Source: Parvularcula sp964484475 (GTDB lineage: Bacteria; Pseudomonadota; Alphaproteobacteria; Caulobacterales; Parvularculaceae). From it: 20,623 bases of DNA. The DNA is taken from the NCBI GenBank assembly GCA_964484475.1, contig CAZAFU010000045.1, forward strand, positions 1 through 20,623, written 5' to 3'. Below the pieces are notes generated by a model that saw nothing but the letters and a program-made list of their open reading frames with translations, ran no database searches and was not told the origin of the DNA. A program made the translations under genes and the position numbers. This document shows, piece after piece, positions 14,096 through 20,623 of this stretch; the stretch's first letter is position 1; every line of letters starts with the position of its first letter.

Positions 14096-14842
14096 TCAAG
14101 CCGTGTTGAGCTGGAGGTTCGTATCGAAGATATCGACCCCTTCGGCCCGCTTGAGCCAGTTGACGACCCGGTAGGTCACCGGCGTGAGAATCGCCTCCCA
14201 CAACACCTTGAGGGCATAGTTGCTGACCATCACGACGAGGATCAGTTCGGTCGCCCAGACGCCTGCGAAGGCGAGCGGATAAAAAATCAGACTGTCCACG
14301 CCCTGTCCCACGATTGTCGAGCCGATCGTCCGTTGCCAGAGCTTCGCGCCGCCGCTCCTGACCTTCATGAACGACAGGACCCGGGCATTGGCAATCTCTC
14401 CAAGGTAGAGAGCCAGCAGGGAAGCCAGGACGATCCGTGGCGCCTGTCCGAAATTCTCTTCGAAGGCGGCCTGCCGTGAAACCCCGCCCAGGTCCTCGTT
14501 CCAGGCGGCTGCGGGCGGCATCCAGGTGATGACCGCCGCCATCAGCGCCGCGAAAAGCGCCGCGGCGGTGGCCGTGCGAATGGCCCTTCGCGCGAGCCTG
14601 AAGCCGTAGACCTCGGTAAGAACGTCACCGAGCACGTAGGAGAGGGGGAAGAAGAGAACGCCGGCGCCGAATGCGAGGCCGCCGACATCCGCCACTTTCC
14701 CCGCCCCGATGATGTTCGCACAGACGACGATCACGGCCGTCGCCGCCATCAGGACGTCGAAATAACGGAAGGTCGAAGGGCCGAGATCGTCGGCATTGAC
14801 GGCGGTCGGGGTCTCTGCGCGCGCCGATGCGGGCTGGGTCAT
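14096..14842 (-). CDS. yhhQ: Queuosine precursor transporter YhhQ (VUT/QPTR family)
   Basis: A 248-residue inner-membrane protein with about six hydrophobic segments near 29-48, 56-78, 88-108, 136-155, 175-195 and 198-225. Family motifs are NIIGAGKV (43-50), FFPLSYVLGDVLTEVYGF (64-81), LGEIANARVLSFMK (147-160) and RTIGSTIVGQGVDSLIF (171-187). YhhQ imports the queuosine precursors preQ0 and preQ1 for tRNA wobble modification. A strong AAAGGAGG (minus strand, 14856-14849) precedes the ATG. It is convergent with ybjN (19 bp between ends, no obvious terminator) and divergent from proC. The leader can form alternative hairpins. Confidence 0.95.
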   Translation of the reverse strand: MTQPASARAETPTAVNADDLGPSTFRYFDVLMAATAVIVVCANIIGAGKVADVGGLAFGAGVLFFPLSYVLGDVLTEVYGFRLARRAIRTATAAALFAALMAAVITWMPPAAAWNEDLGGVSRQAAFEENFGQAPRIVLASLLALYLGEIANARVLSFMKVRSGGAKLWQRTIGSTIVGQGVDSLIFYPLAFAGVWATELILVVMVSNYALKVLWEAILTPVTYRVVNWLKRAEGVDIFDTNLQLNTA

Positions 14843-14863
14843 CCTGCCCCTCCTTTACAACGG

Positions 14864-14899
14864 CTTCTTGTTGCAGTCTTCCGAAACCTTGGGAAGAAG
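14864..14899 (-). promoter_or_regulatory. yhhQ leader with two mutually exclusive hairpins (speculative)
   Basis: Read on the minus strand, TCTTCC (14897-14892) can pair with GGAAGA (14882-14877), while the overlapping CTTCTT (14899-14894) can instead pair with AAGAAG (14869-14864). A further CAAC/GTTG pair lies next to the Shine-Dalgarno sequence. Competing stems upstream of a queuosine-precursor transporter suggest riboswitch-like control. The sequence does not match the preQ1-I consensus as I know it. Confidence 0.25.
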
Positions 14900-14905
14900 T
14901 TCCGA

Positions 14906-14934
14906 CTGACGGAGCGTCGCAGATGGACTAGGCT
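14906..14934 (+). promoter_or_regulatory. Predicted proC promoter, leaderless
   Basis: CTGACG (14906-14911) and TAGGCT (14929-14934) are spaced 17 bp. The predicted transcription start falls at 14941-14942, on the proC ATG. There is no Shine-Dalgarno sequence in the 7 bases between the -10 box and the start. The -10 box and its distance to the start codon are identical to those of recJ. Confidence 0.5.
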
Positions 14935-14941
14935 CGCCGGC

Positions 14942-15769
14942 ATGACAGACAGATACAGCATGATCCTCATCGGGGCCGGATCGATGGGCGGGGCCCTGCT
15001 CGAGGCCTGGCTGGATCATGGCCTCATCGACTGCGACCGTTCGGCGGTGATCGACCCGAGGCCATCGCCGGAGGTGGAAGCGCTCTGCGAGCGTCACCGC
15101 CTTCCGCTCAATCCCGAGAAAGATGGCAGCTACCGCGTCGCGATTCTCGCGGTGAAGCCCCAACAATTCCCGAGTGTCCTGCCTCACCTGCGTTGGCCTG
15201 GCTTCGACGAGACCCTGTTCCTCTCGATCGCGGCGGGCATGACGGTGATGGAGATCGGCGCCCTCCTGAAGGGGGAGGCCCAGAACCCGAAGGTGCTGCG
15301 GGTCATGCCGACCCTTCCTGCCAAGGTACGGGCCGGGGTCAGCCTGCTTTCGGAAAATGCGGGGCTCTCCGACGAAGACCGCCGGATCGGCGAGGCTTTC
15401 ATGTCGGCGGCGGGCGGTGTCCACTGGTGCAAGGACGAGGACGAGCTCGACCGGCTGATGGGTGTCACCGGCTGTGCGCCGGCCTTCTTCCTGCGCGCCG
15501 TGGAAGCGCTTGCGGAAGCCGCCGAAGGGCAGGGCGTCGCCCCTGCCGAGGCGCGGGACATGGCGGAGGAAACCTTCGTGGCCACGGCGCAACTCCTGAC
15601 GGCCGATGACCGGGACGCCGCGACCCTGCGCGAGGCCGTGACTTCGCCGGGCGGAACGACGGCTGCGGGGCTCGAGGTCCTGGAGGAGCGGGGTTTCGGG
15701 ACAGCCATCGTCGCTGCCGTGACCGGCGCCTACCGGCGTGCGAAGGAGCTTGCGGGAGGAAAGAGCTAG
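14942..15769 (+). CDS. proC: Pyrroline-5-carboxylate reductase
   Basis: Catalyses the last step of proline synthesis, reducing 1-pyrroline-5-carboxylate with NAD(P)H. The protein has 275 residues, normal length. The dinucleotide-binding loop is IGAGSMGGALL (10-20), followed by AVKPQ (70-74) and SIAAGM (95-100). The substrate-side motif reads VMPTLPA (121-127) rather than the usual MPN-type sequence, and the C-terminal signature TSPGGTTAAGL (234-244) is intact. MGVTGCAPAFF (173-183) lies in the dimer helix region. It is predicted to be translated from a leaderless mRNA. The histidine phosphatase gene follows after 36 bp. Confidence 0.95.
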   Translation: MTDRYSMILIGAGSMGGALLEAWLDHGLIDCDRSAVIDPRPSPEVEALCERHRLPLNPEKDGSYRVAILAVKPQQFPSVLPHLRWPGFDETLFLSIAAGMTVMEIGALLKGEAQNPKVLRVMPTLPAKVRAGVSLLSENAGLSDEDRRIGEAFMSAAGGVHWCKDEDELDRLMGVTGCAPAFFLRAVEALAEAAEGQGVAPAEARDMAEETFVATAQLLTADDRDAATLREAVTSPGGTTAAGLEVLEERGFGTAIVAAVTGAYRRAKELAGGKS

Positions 15770-15805
15770 CCCCTCGGGGCGGCTCTCGATACAAGGGGCG
15801 CTGCG

Positions 15806-16447
15806 ATGAGCGGAATGATCGTCACAGCGCGGCACGGGCGCCCCAATGTAGACCGCGACGTGAAGATCACGGCGCGGGAGTACGAACAGTGGTGGGCGAA
15901 TTACGACCTCACCGGCCTCGCTCCCGGCCAGGAACCCCCGCAGGGCCTGATCGATATCGCCTCGGAGGCGTCGGTCGTGCTCTGCTCGACCATGCCCCGC
16001 GCGATCGAGACCGCCGATGCCGTGGTGGACGATGCCCGTATCGTCCCGCGTGATTCGCTCTTCGTCGAAGCTCCTCTGCCCCCGCCGCCTTTCTTTCCCG
16101 ACTTCATCAAGCTGAGCCCGACCACCTGGGGGGTCATCAGCCGCGCTTTCTGGTTCATCGGTTACGCACCGAAGGGAACAGAGAGCCATGCGCGGGCCCG
16201 CAAGCGCGTGAAGCGGGTGGCGGATCGCCTCGTCACCGAGGTGGACCGGGCGAAGGGCGATGTTCTTCTGTGCGCGCACGGTTACCTCAACTGGATGGTG
16301 CACCGTGTTCTGATCAAACGTGGATGGAAACTTGTCGAGCATCAGGGTGCGAACGACTACTGGTCGTACCGTGCCTACCGGCGGGAAACGGACCCCGTCG
16401 CCGTGCCCGCCGAGAACCGATCCTCCCGACCCGTGGCTGCCGAATGA
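15806..16447 (+). CDS. Histidine phosphatase family protein
   Basis: A 213-residue protein of the phosphoglycerate mutase-like superfamily. The nucleophile motif is ARHGRP (H10), the arginine of STMPRAIETA (R65) follows, an acidic residue is available at E88 (FVEAPLPPPP), and the second histidine is in CAHGYLNW (H158). All core catalytic residues are therefore present. The Pro-rich loop PLPPPPFFP and NDYWSYRAYRRE are features I associate with a proteobacterial subgroup of unknown substrate. No signal peptide is seen. The stop overlaps the xseB ATG (ATGA), so the two are probably coupled, though no functional link is known. Confidence 0.9.
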   Translation: MSGMIVTARHGRPNVDRDVKITAREYEQWWANYDLTGLAPGQEPPQGLIDIASEASVVLCSTMPRAIETADAVVDDARIVPRDSLFVEAPLPPPPFFPDFIKLSPTTWGVISRAFWFIGYAPKGTESHARARKRVKRVADRLVTEVDRAKGDVLLCAHGYLNWMVHRVLIKRGWKLVEHQGANDYWSYRAYRRETDPVAVPAENRSSRPVAAE

Positions 16448-16698
16448 CCGACAAGACCCAAAAACCCGCCGACGTTTCAGGCCTCTCCTTCGAAGATGCC
16501 CTCAAACAGCTCGAGGACATCATCCAGAAACTCGAAAGCGGCAATGTGCCCCTCGAGGAGTCGATCTCTCTCTATGAGAGAGGGGCAACCCTGAAGGCTC
16601 ACTGCGAGAAAACCCTCGGGGCCGCCCGCGAGCGGATCGAGCGCATCGTCGAAAGCAAGACCGGTGAGGTCCGGGCCGAGGCCGCAAGTTTCGAATAG
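16444..16698 (+). CDS. xseB: Exodeoxyribonuclease VII small subunit
   Basis: An 84-residue small subunit of exonuclease VII, which degrades single-stranded DNA together with XseA. The typical pattern is present: LSFEDALKQLEDIIQKLESGNVPLEESISLYERG, with two helices and the conserved L..I...LE.G..PLEES...YE.G spacing. The longer open frame back to 16270 is a shadow of the phosphatase gene; the ATG at 16444 overlaps that stop and puts the conserved domain near the N-terminus. xseA is not in the window. tlyA starts 5 bp after the stop. Confidence 0.95.
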   Translation: MTDKTQKPADVSGLSFEDALKQLEDIIQKLESGNVPLEESISLYERGATLKAHCEKTLGAARERIERIVESKTGEVRAEAASFE

Positions 16699-16703
16699 GG
16701 ACG

Positions 16704-17441
16704 ATGCGCCTCGACGCTCATCTCGTCTCCATCGGACTGGCCCGAAGCCGGGACCACGCCAAGGAGCTCGTGGCCGCCGGGCATGTCCGCATCAATGGCC
16801 GGACCGCGCGCAAGGCCAGCGAGCGGATCGGTGCCGATGACGACATCAGCCGTGACGGCAGTGCTTCTGACTATGTCTCGAGAGCCGCCGGCAAGCTCAT
16901 CGCCGGTCTCGATGGGTTCGGCGTTTCGCCCGAGGGCCGCATCTGTGCTGATATCGGGAGCTCGACCGGGGGCTTCACCGAAGTGCTCCTGCGCCGCGGT
17001 GCCGAGCTCGTCTTCGCCATCGATGTGGGGCGGGACCAGTGCCATCCGCGCATCGCGGCCGATCCGCGCGTGAGGCTGCATGAGGGCACCAACGCGCGGG
17101 ACCTCGACCCCTCCGTCGTCACTGACGCGCCTTCCCTTGTGGTCAGCGATGTCAGCTTCATCAGCATCACCAAGGCCCTCCCGCCCGTCCTCCGGCTGAC
17201 CGCGCCCGAGGCCGACCTCGTGACCCTGGTCAAGCCCCAGTTCGAGCTCGGCCCCGATGCCATAGGGAAGGGCGGGCAGGTCAGGCCCCCGCTTGACGAA
17301 CAGGAGGCATTCATCCGGGACAATATCATCCCCGCGCTCGAAGAGTCCGGGTTCGTGTTCAGGGACATGATCCTCAGTCCCCTGAAAGGGGGCGAGGGGA
17401 CAACGGAGTTCCTTCTTCATGCGCAAAAGACGAGCTCCTAA
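16704..17441 (+). CDS. tlyA: TlyA family rRNA 2'-O-methyltransferase
   Basis: A 245-residue protein with an N-terminal S4 RNA-binding domain (about 1-60, RLDAHLVSIGLARSRDHAKE) and an FtsJ-like Rossmann methyltransferase domain. SAM motif ADIGSSTGGFT (82-92), DVSFIS (149-154) and KPQFELG (177-183) are visible. Candidate catalytic residues are K64, D149 and K177. TlyA methylates ribose of 16S and 23S rRNA cytidines in mycobacteria, affecting capreomycin sensitivity; the old label 'hemolysin' is misleading. An AGGG lies just 3 nt before the ATG. Its 3' end overlaps the next RNA methyltransferase by 23 bp, indicating one operon. Confidence 0.95.
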   Translation: MRLDAHLVSIGLARSRDHAKELVAAGHVRINGRTARKASERIGADDDISRDGSASDYVSRAAGKLIAGLDGFGVSPEGRICADIGSSTGGFTEVLLRRGAELVFAIDVGRDQCHPRIAADPRVRLHEGTNARDLDPSVVTDAPSLVVSDVSFISITKALPPVLRLTAPEADLVTLVKPQFELGPDAIGKGGQVRPPLDEQEAFIRDNIIPALEESGFVFRDMILSPLKGGEGTTEFLLHAQKTSS

Positions 17442-18666
17442 GAGGTCCGCCGGCAAGGCGCTGCGGAGGGTCCTGACGGTCGAGAGGCTGGATCGGCAGG
17501 GCTTCGGCGTGGCGGGGGATGTCACACTGCCGTTCGCGCTTCCGGGCGAGCAAGTGGAGGCCATGGTTCGCGGCCGCAGCGGTACGGTGACGGCCCTCGA
17601 TTCCGCTTCGGAAGAGCGGCACCCGCCCCGTTGCCCGCATTTCGGCCGCCCCGGCGAGGGTTGCGGCGGCTGCACGCTCCAGCATCTCGGTGAGGAGAGC
17701 GAAGGGGCGATGAAAGCCTCGCTGCTGCTTTCACAGGTCAGGCGCATCTATCCCCGGGCCGGGCTTGCCGCCTATCACCGCTCCCCTCACCAGAGCCGCC
17801 GGCGTGCCCGGCTTTCGGTCAGTCCCGAAGCCGCCGGGTTCCATGAACTCGGCGGGCGGAAGATCGTCCCCATCAGCGCCTGCGCCGTTCTTTCCCCAAG
17901 GCTCCTCGCCATGACCCAGCCGCTGCGACGTCTTTCGCAGCTTCTGGGGCGGCGGTTCAGCGCTCAGCTCACGGAACTCGGGGCCGGTCCTTGCGTCGAC
18001 CTGTTCGATCTCGACGAACGGAGCCTCGATCTGAGTGCCCGCGAAACCCTCGACGGCTTCGCCCGTGAACAGGGCCTTGCCCGCCTGAGCGCCGATGGTG
18101 TCCCCATCGCCATCCCCACGCCGCCCACGGTGCGGCTCGCGGGTTTCGACGTGGGTTTTCCCATCGGCGGCTTTCTTCAGGCCACCCGGGCAGGCGAAAA
18201 GGCGTTGCAGGAGGAGGTCATCGCCGCGACCGGGGGGGCAGGCCGGGTGGCGGATCTTTTCTGCGGGCTCGGGACCTTCGCCCTGCCGATGGCCGGAAGG
18301 GCCGACATCCTCGCCGCAGACAGCGAGGGGCCGGCGGCCGATGCTCTCCGCCAAGCGGCGAGGCGGCATGGCCTGTCGATCGAGGTCGAGGCGCGGGACC
18401 TTTTCTCGCGCCCCTTCAGCGCGGGAGAGCTCGCAGGCCTCGATGCCGTGGTCTTCGATCCTCCCCGGGCCGGCGCGGGCCTCCAGGCCCTGGAAATTGC
18501 AGCTTCGGCAGTGCCGAAGGTCGTCGCCGTCAGCTGCAATCCATCCAGCCTAGCGAAGGATCTGAAGGTTCTCGAGTCCCGCTACGATCTGACCCGCCTC
18601 GTTCTTGTGGACCAGTTCCTGTTCTCACCCCACATCGAAGCGGTGGCGGTTCTGGAACGGAGATAG
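17419..18666 (+). CDS. 23S rRNA (uracil-5-)-methyltransferase, RlmD/TrmA-like, Fe-S
   Basis: A 415-residue class I RNA m5U methyltransferase. A TRAM-like domain (about 18-65) precedes cysteines C72, C82 and C85, with a fourth at C155, that can bind a 4Fe-4S cluster as in RlmD. The C72-x9-C82 spacing is longer than the usual x5. The catalytic domain has GGFLQATRAGE with Q254, DLFCGLGTFALP (279-290), DPPRAGAG (347-354), the nucleophile C373 in SCNPSSL and the base E407 in PHIEAVAVL. Alphaproteobacteria often carry one such enzyme downstream of tlyA. Which uridine (RlmC or RlmD type, or tRNA) is modified cannot be told. CGGAG lies 11 nt before the ATG, within tlyA. Confidence 0.92.
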   Translation: MRKRRAPKRSAGKALRRVLTVERLDRQGFGVAGDVTLPFALPGEQVEAMVRGRSGTVTALDSASEERHPPRCPHFGRPGEGCGGCTLQHLGEESEGAMKASLLLSQVRRIYPRAGLAAYHRSPHQSRRRARLSVSPEAAGFHELGGRKIVPISACAVLSPRLLAMTQPLRRLSQLLGRRFSAQLTELGAGPCVDLFDLDERSLDLSARETLDGFAREQGLARLSADGVPIAIPTPPTVRLAGFDVGFPIGGFLQATRAGEKALQEEVIAATGGAGRVADLFCGLGTFALPMAGRADILAADSEGPAADALRQAARRHGLSIEVEARDLFSRPFSAGELAGLDAVVFDPPRAGAGLQALEIAASAVPKVVAVSCNPSSLAKDLKVLESRYDLTRLVLVDQFLFSPHIEAVAVLERR

Positions 18667-18668
18667 CT

Positions 18669-19742
18669 ATGTTGCCTCAGCCCCTCAGGCGGAGTGTGGA
18701 GCGTGCACGCTACGGTGCCGCAATGACCGGACGGGTGGGCTGGTACACGGCTTTCTACGTGATGGGCCGCCATATCGTCGGCCCCATGACGCCGCCCGGT
18801 GAAGTCCCGCCCGCTTCACGCTCGTCTGCACCGAGCCTCCCAGCGATGCGCCGTTCGCTCTTCGACCTCTTCGAGGAGGATTGGGCGGACATCGAACGGG
18901 GGCTCTACCGCCTGCCGAAGGAATTCCGCGCATTGCCTGACCCGTTGCGGCTGCTCTCCGATGCGAGGACCTACCTGCGCGAGGCGATGGCCGTGACCCG
19001 GCGGGCGAACACCCGCGGCGGCGGGACGGAGGTGCGCTCGATAGCCCCCGAAAGTACGCCGGTCTATTACCGGCAGAATTTCCACTTCCAATCCGATGGT
19101 TGGTTCACTGAAGAGTCGGCAACCGTCTACGATACGCAGGTCGAGGTCCTCTTCACCGGAAGTGCGGCGGCCATGCGGAGGCGCGCGCTCGCCCTGATTG
19201 CCGAAGAGGTGAGGAGGCGCCAGGACGAGGGACAGGACGAGAGCGATCTTCGTCTGGCCGATCTCGGTTGCGGGACCGGCCCGCTCCTTGCGGATGTTGC
19301 CGACAACTTTCCCGCCATGCACTTTATCGCTGCCGACCTGTCCGAACCGTATCTCAGGACGGCATTGAAAAACGCCGACGCCCCCAAGCTCACGGGCATC
19401 GCAGCCCCGGCCGAAAAACTTCCGCTTGCGGACCAGTCACTGGATATCGTGACCACCGTCTATCTCTTCCACGAGTTGCCGCCAAAGGTGAGACGGGAGG
19501 TCGCCAAGGAGATTGCCAGGGTTCTCAGGCCCGGCGGCCTCTACGTGCACCTCGACAGCGTCCAGTACGGTGATACCGACATGGATCTCCTGCTCGAGAC
19601 GTTCCCGCGCGCTTTCCATGAGCCGTACTACGAAAGCTACTGCAGGGAAGACCTCAGTGCCCTGATGGGTGAAGCGGGGCTGTCGATCGAAGCGCAGAAA
19701 ACCGGCTTCCTGTCGAAGGCGACGGCCTTTCGGAAGGGCTAG
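18669..19742 (+). CDS. Class I SAM-dependent methyltransferase, uncharacterised family
   Basis: A 357-residue protein. The C-terminal domain is a methyltransferase: DLGCGTG (198-204), acidic D223 after strand 2, LPLADQSLDIV (251-261) and the FHELP loop (267-271), followed by ARVLRPGGLYVHLDS. The N-terminal ~195 residues are unusual, with YYRQNFHFQSDGWFTEES (133-150) and YDTQVEVLF (154-162). I have seen this in methyltransferases of proteobacteria and cyanobacteria, substrate unknown. The ATG at 18669 has GGAGA (18659-18663) at 5 nt and lies 2 bp after the upstream stop. An alternative ATG at 18723 has a TACGGT 6 nt before it, resembling the leaderless arrangement of recJ and proC. The stop shares CTAG with the convergent thioesterase. 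Confidence 0.82.
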   Translation: MLPQPLRRSVERARYGAAMTGRVGWYTAFYVMGRHIVGPMTPPGEVPPASRSSAPSLPAMRRSLFDLFEEDWADIERGLYRLPKEFRALPDPLRLLSDARTYLREAMAVTRRANTRGGGTEVRSIAPESTPVYYRQNFHFQSDGWFTEESATVYDTQVEVLFTGSAAAMRRRALALIAEEVRRRQDEGQDESDLRLADLGCGTGPLLADVADNFPAMHFIAADLSEPYLRTALKNADAPKLTGIAAPAEKLPLADQSLDIVTTVYLFHELPPKVRREVAKEIARVLRPGGLYVHLDSVQYGDTDMDLLLETFPRAFHEPYYESYCREDLSALMGEAGLSIEAQKTGFLSKATAFRKG

Positions 19743-20185
19743 GACGTCTCGTCTTCGAAGAGGCGAAGCGCAATATGTGCCGATGCAACGGGTGCGGATG
19801 GTTCTGTCTGCCAGCCCGTTGCCTCGACGAAGGCGACCCTGCGCCCGGTTCGCTGCACGTCCACAGCGACGAACAGGTCCTGGTCCCTCGCCCCGCGCAG
19901 GTAGCTGGTATGCACGCTGATCGATCTGGCCCTCGCCTCGTGGCGGTGCCGGGAGAGAATTTCCAGCCTCGACGTGTATTCGAGGAAGGCTGAAATCACC
20001 CCGCCATGAAGTGCCCTGATCACGGGATTGCCTATGTGCGCCTCGGCGAAGGTCAGGCGATAGACATGCCTGCCATCCTCCAGCCCCGGTGAAAGGCCGA
20101 ACCACTTCGCGATGGGTGAGTTGTCCGTCAGCCTGTGGATCGCCCTGAGCGTTTCCTCGCCGGGTTCGATAAGCTCTCGTCTCAT
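19739..20185 (-). CDS. PaaI-family hotdog thioesterase
   Basis: A 148-residue hotdog-fold protein. The central ALHGGVISAFLEY (58-70) is the HGG motif followed by the long hotdog helix with E69. Beta strands SISVHTSYLRGA and DLFVAVDVQRTGRRVAFVEA follow, as in acyl-CoA thioesterases of the PaaI type. No signal peptide. Its ATG overlaps the stop of the upstream hotdog gene (ATGA), and its TAG overlaps the TAG of the opposing methyltransferase. The substrate is unknown, probably an acyl- or aryl-CoA. Being coupled to a second hotdog protein suggests a heteromer or a duplicated pair. Confidence 0.87.
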   Translation of the reverse strand: MRRELIEPGEETLRAIHRLTDNSPIAKWFGLSPGLEDGRHVYRLTFAEAHIGNPVIRALHGGVISAFLEYTSRLEILSRHRHEARARSISVHTSYLRGARDQDLFVAVDVQRTGRRVAFVEATGWQTEPSAPVASAHIALRLFEDETS

Positions 20186-20623
20186 ATCCGGCTCACCTGC
20201 GCAGAGCGTGTGCCCACCATGAACGTTCCGGCGGCCGTCGCCAGGAGCGCGCCATCCTCGGAAACGGCCTTGCCCCTTACGATGGACACGTCATCCATGA
20301 CCCCCTCGCAGATCGCTTCGCAGATGATGTGCCTGCCTGCGCGCGCATGGGCGAAGGTGTCCGTCTGAAGGTTGATCGTCGCGAGCGGCTGGAATTCGTC
20401 CAGCTTCGACCAGGTCGCAATTCCCATGATCGTGTCGAGGATGATGGTCATGAAGCCGGAGAACACGCTGTCCCCCTCGAGGAACCGCTCGGTCGGCGTG
20501 ATGCGGACCTTGATCTCGCCCCGCCCGACACGAAGGGGTTTCGGTTCAAGTTCTGTGAACAGTGGATGCTCGTGGGTGAAGGCCTGCTGGATCCCGAGGA
20601 AGGCCTGCCTGACTTTGGGCGCG
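20182..20623 (-). CDS. PaaI-family hotdog thioesterase, N-terminus beyond the window
   Basis: The frame is open to the window edge; 146 residues are visible, and the start lies to the right of 20623. A GTG at 20466 exists within the frame but would cut the hotdog core, so it is not the start. The stretch TERFLEGDSVFSGFMTIILD aligns with the helix-entry motif of PaaI thioesterases, but the usual HGG is replaced by F-S-G. Strands follow in LATINLQTDTFAHARAG and GRHIICEAICEGVMDDVSIVRGKAV. It lacks the HGG His, so it may use the helix Asp (ILDTIMG) or be a structural partner of the downstream paralogue, with which it overlaps by ATGA. Confidence 0.8.
   Translation of the reverse strand, partial: APKVRQAFLGIQQAFTHEHPLFTELEPKPLRVGRGEIKVRITPTERFLEGDSVFSGFMTIILDTIMGIATWSKLDEFQPLATINLQTDTFAHARAGRHIICEAICEGVMDDVSIVRGKAVSEDGALLATAAGTFMVGTRSAQVSRI

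Noticed and set aside
14855..16342. A 495-codon minus-strand open frame over proC and the phosphatase gene
   Set aside because: Shadow frame; low-complexity Arg/His-rich translation, with well-conserved genes on the plus strand.
16566..16582. CTCTCTC-TAT-GAGAGAG inverted repeat inside xseB
   Set aside because: It encodes the conserved SLYERG segment of XseB, has no T-tract and a 3-base loop; probably a coding coincidence.
18661..18740. TACGGT six bases before ATG 18723 as a leaderless start of the methyltransferase
   Set aside because: No convincing -35 box, and the ATG at 18669 has a well-placed GGAGA. Kept only as an alternative start.
1..20623. Search for CRISPR arrays, insertion sequences, integrases, toxin-antitoxin pairs and defence genes
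   Set aside because: No regularly spaced repeats, transposase motifs or target duplications were seen by eye; the window reads as core chromosome.

Overview
The window looks like ordinary chromosome of a GC-rich alphaproteobacterium. The evidence is the lgt-midA-pgeF operon, nitrilase next to DUF1178, ybjN and proC on either side of one gene, a ubiK gene, and TlyA followed by an RlmD/TrmA-like rRNA methyltransferase, all arranged as I remember them from that class. I cannot name the order or genus. No insertion sequence, prophage, integron, CRISPR array or origin was seen. No stretch over 300 bases lacks a gene; the longest gap is 219 bases, before ybjN.

Layout. Bases 1-535 hold the tail of a carbon-nitrogen hydrolase and a DUF1178 zinc-ribbon gene. 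recJ (618-2426) follows from what looks like its own leaderless promoter, then tRNA-Glu(UUC) at 2509-2583. Next come an atypical short-chain dehydrogenase, a doubtful 54-codon ORF, and a YciE/YciF-type (DUF892) ferritin-like stress gene. The last has a possible EcfG-type promoter and a strong terminator. From 4264 to 9922 the minus strand carries lgt, midA and pgeF (ATGA-coupled), then prs and a Uup-like ABC-F gene.

Divergent from lgt, ubiK is followed closely by a pair of exported proteins: DUF1800 (Sec signal) and DUF1501 (Tat signal), overlapping by ATGA. This is the most accessory-looking part of the window. ybjN and proC flank an inverted yhhQ (queuosine-precursor transporter). Then come a histidine phosphatase, xseB (ATGA-coupled), tlyA, an Fe-S rRNA m5U methyltransferase and an uncharacterised SAM methyltransferase, all tightly packed on the plus strand. 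The right end holds two tandem hotdog thioesterases on the minus strand, the second running off the window. The methyltransferase and the first thioesterase share a CTAG as their opposed stop codons.

The core genes cover DNA repair (RecJ, XseB), translation and RNA modification (tRNA-Glu, ABC-F, TlyA, RlmD-like, YhhQ), nucleotide and amino-acid supply (Prs, ProC), envelope quality (Lgt, PgeF) and respiration (UbiK, MidA). I see no clear new defence or mobile system. The best leads are the DUF1800/DUF1501 insertion, an identical -10 element placed 7 nt before the start codons of recJ and proC, an SDR without its catalytic Tyr, a DUF892 protein lacking several of its usual acidic residues, and possible structured leaders before ybjN and yhhQ.
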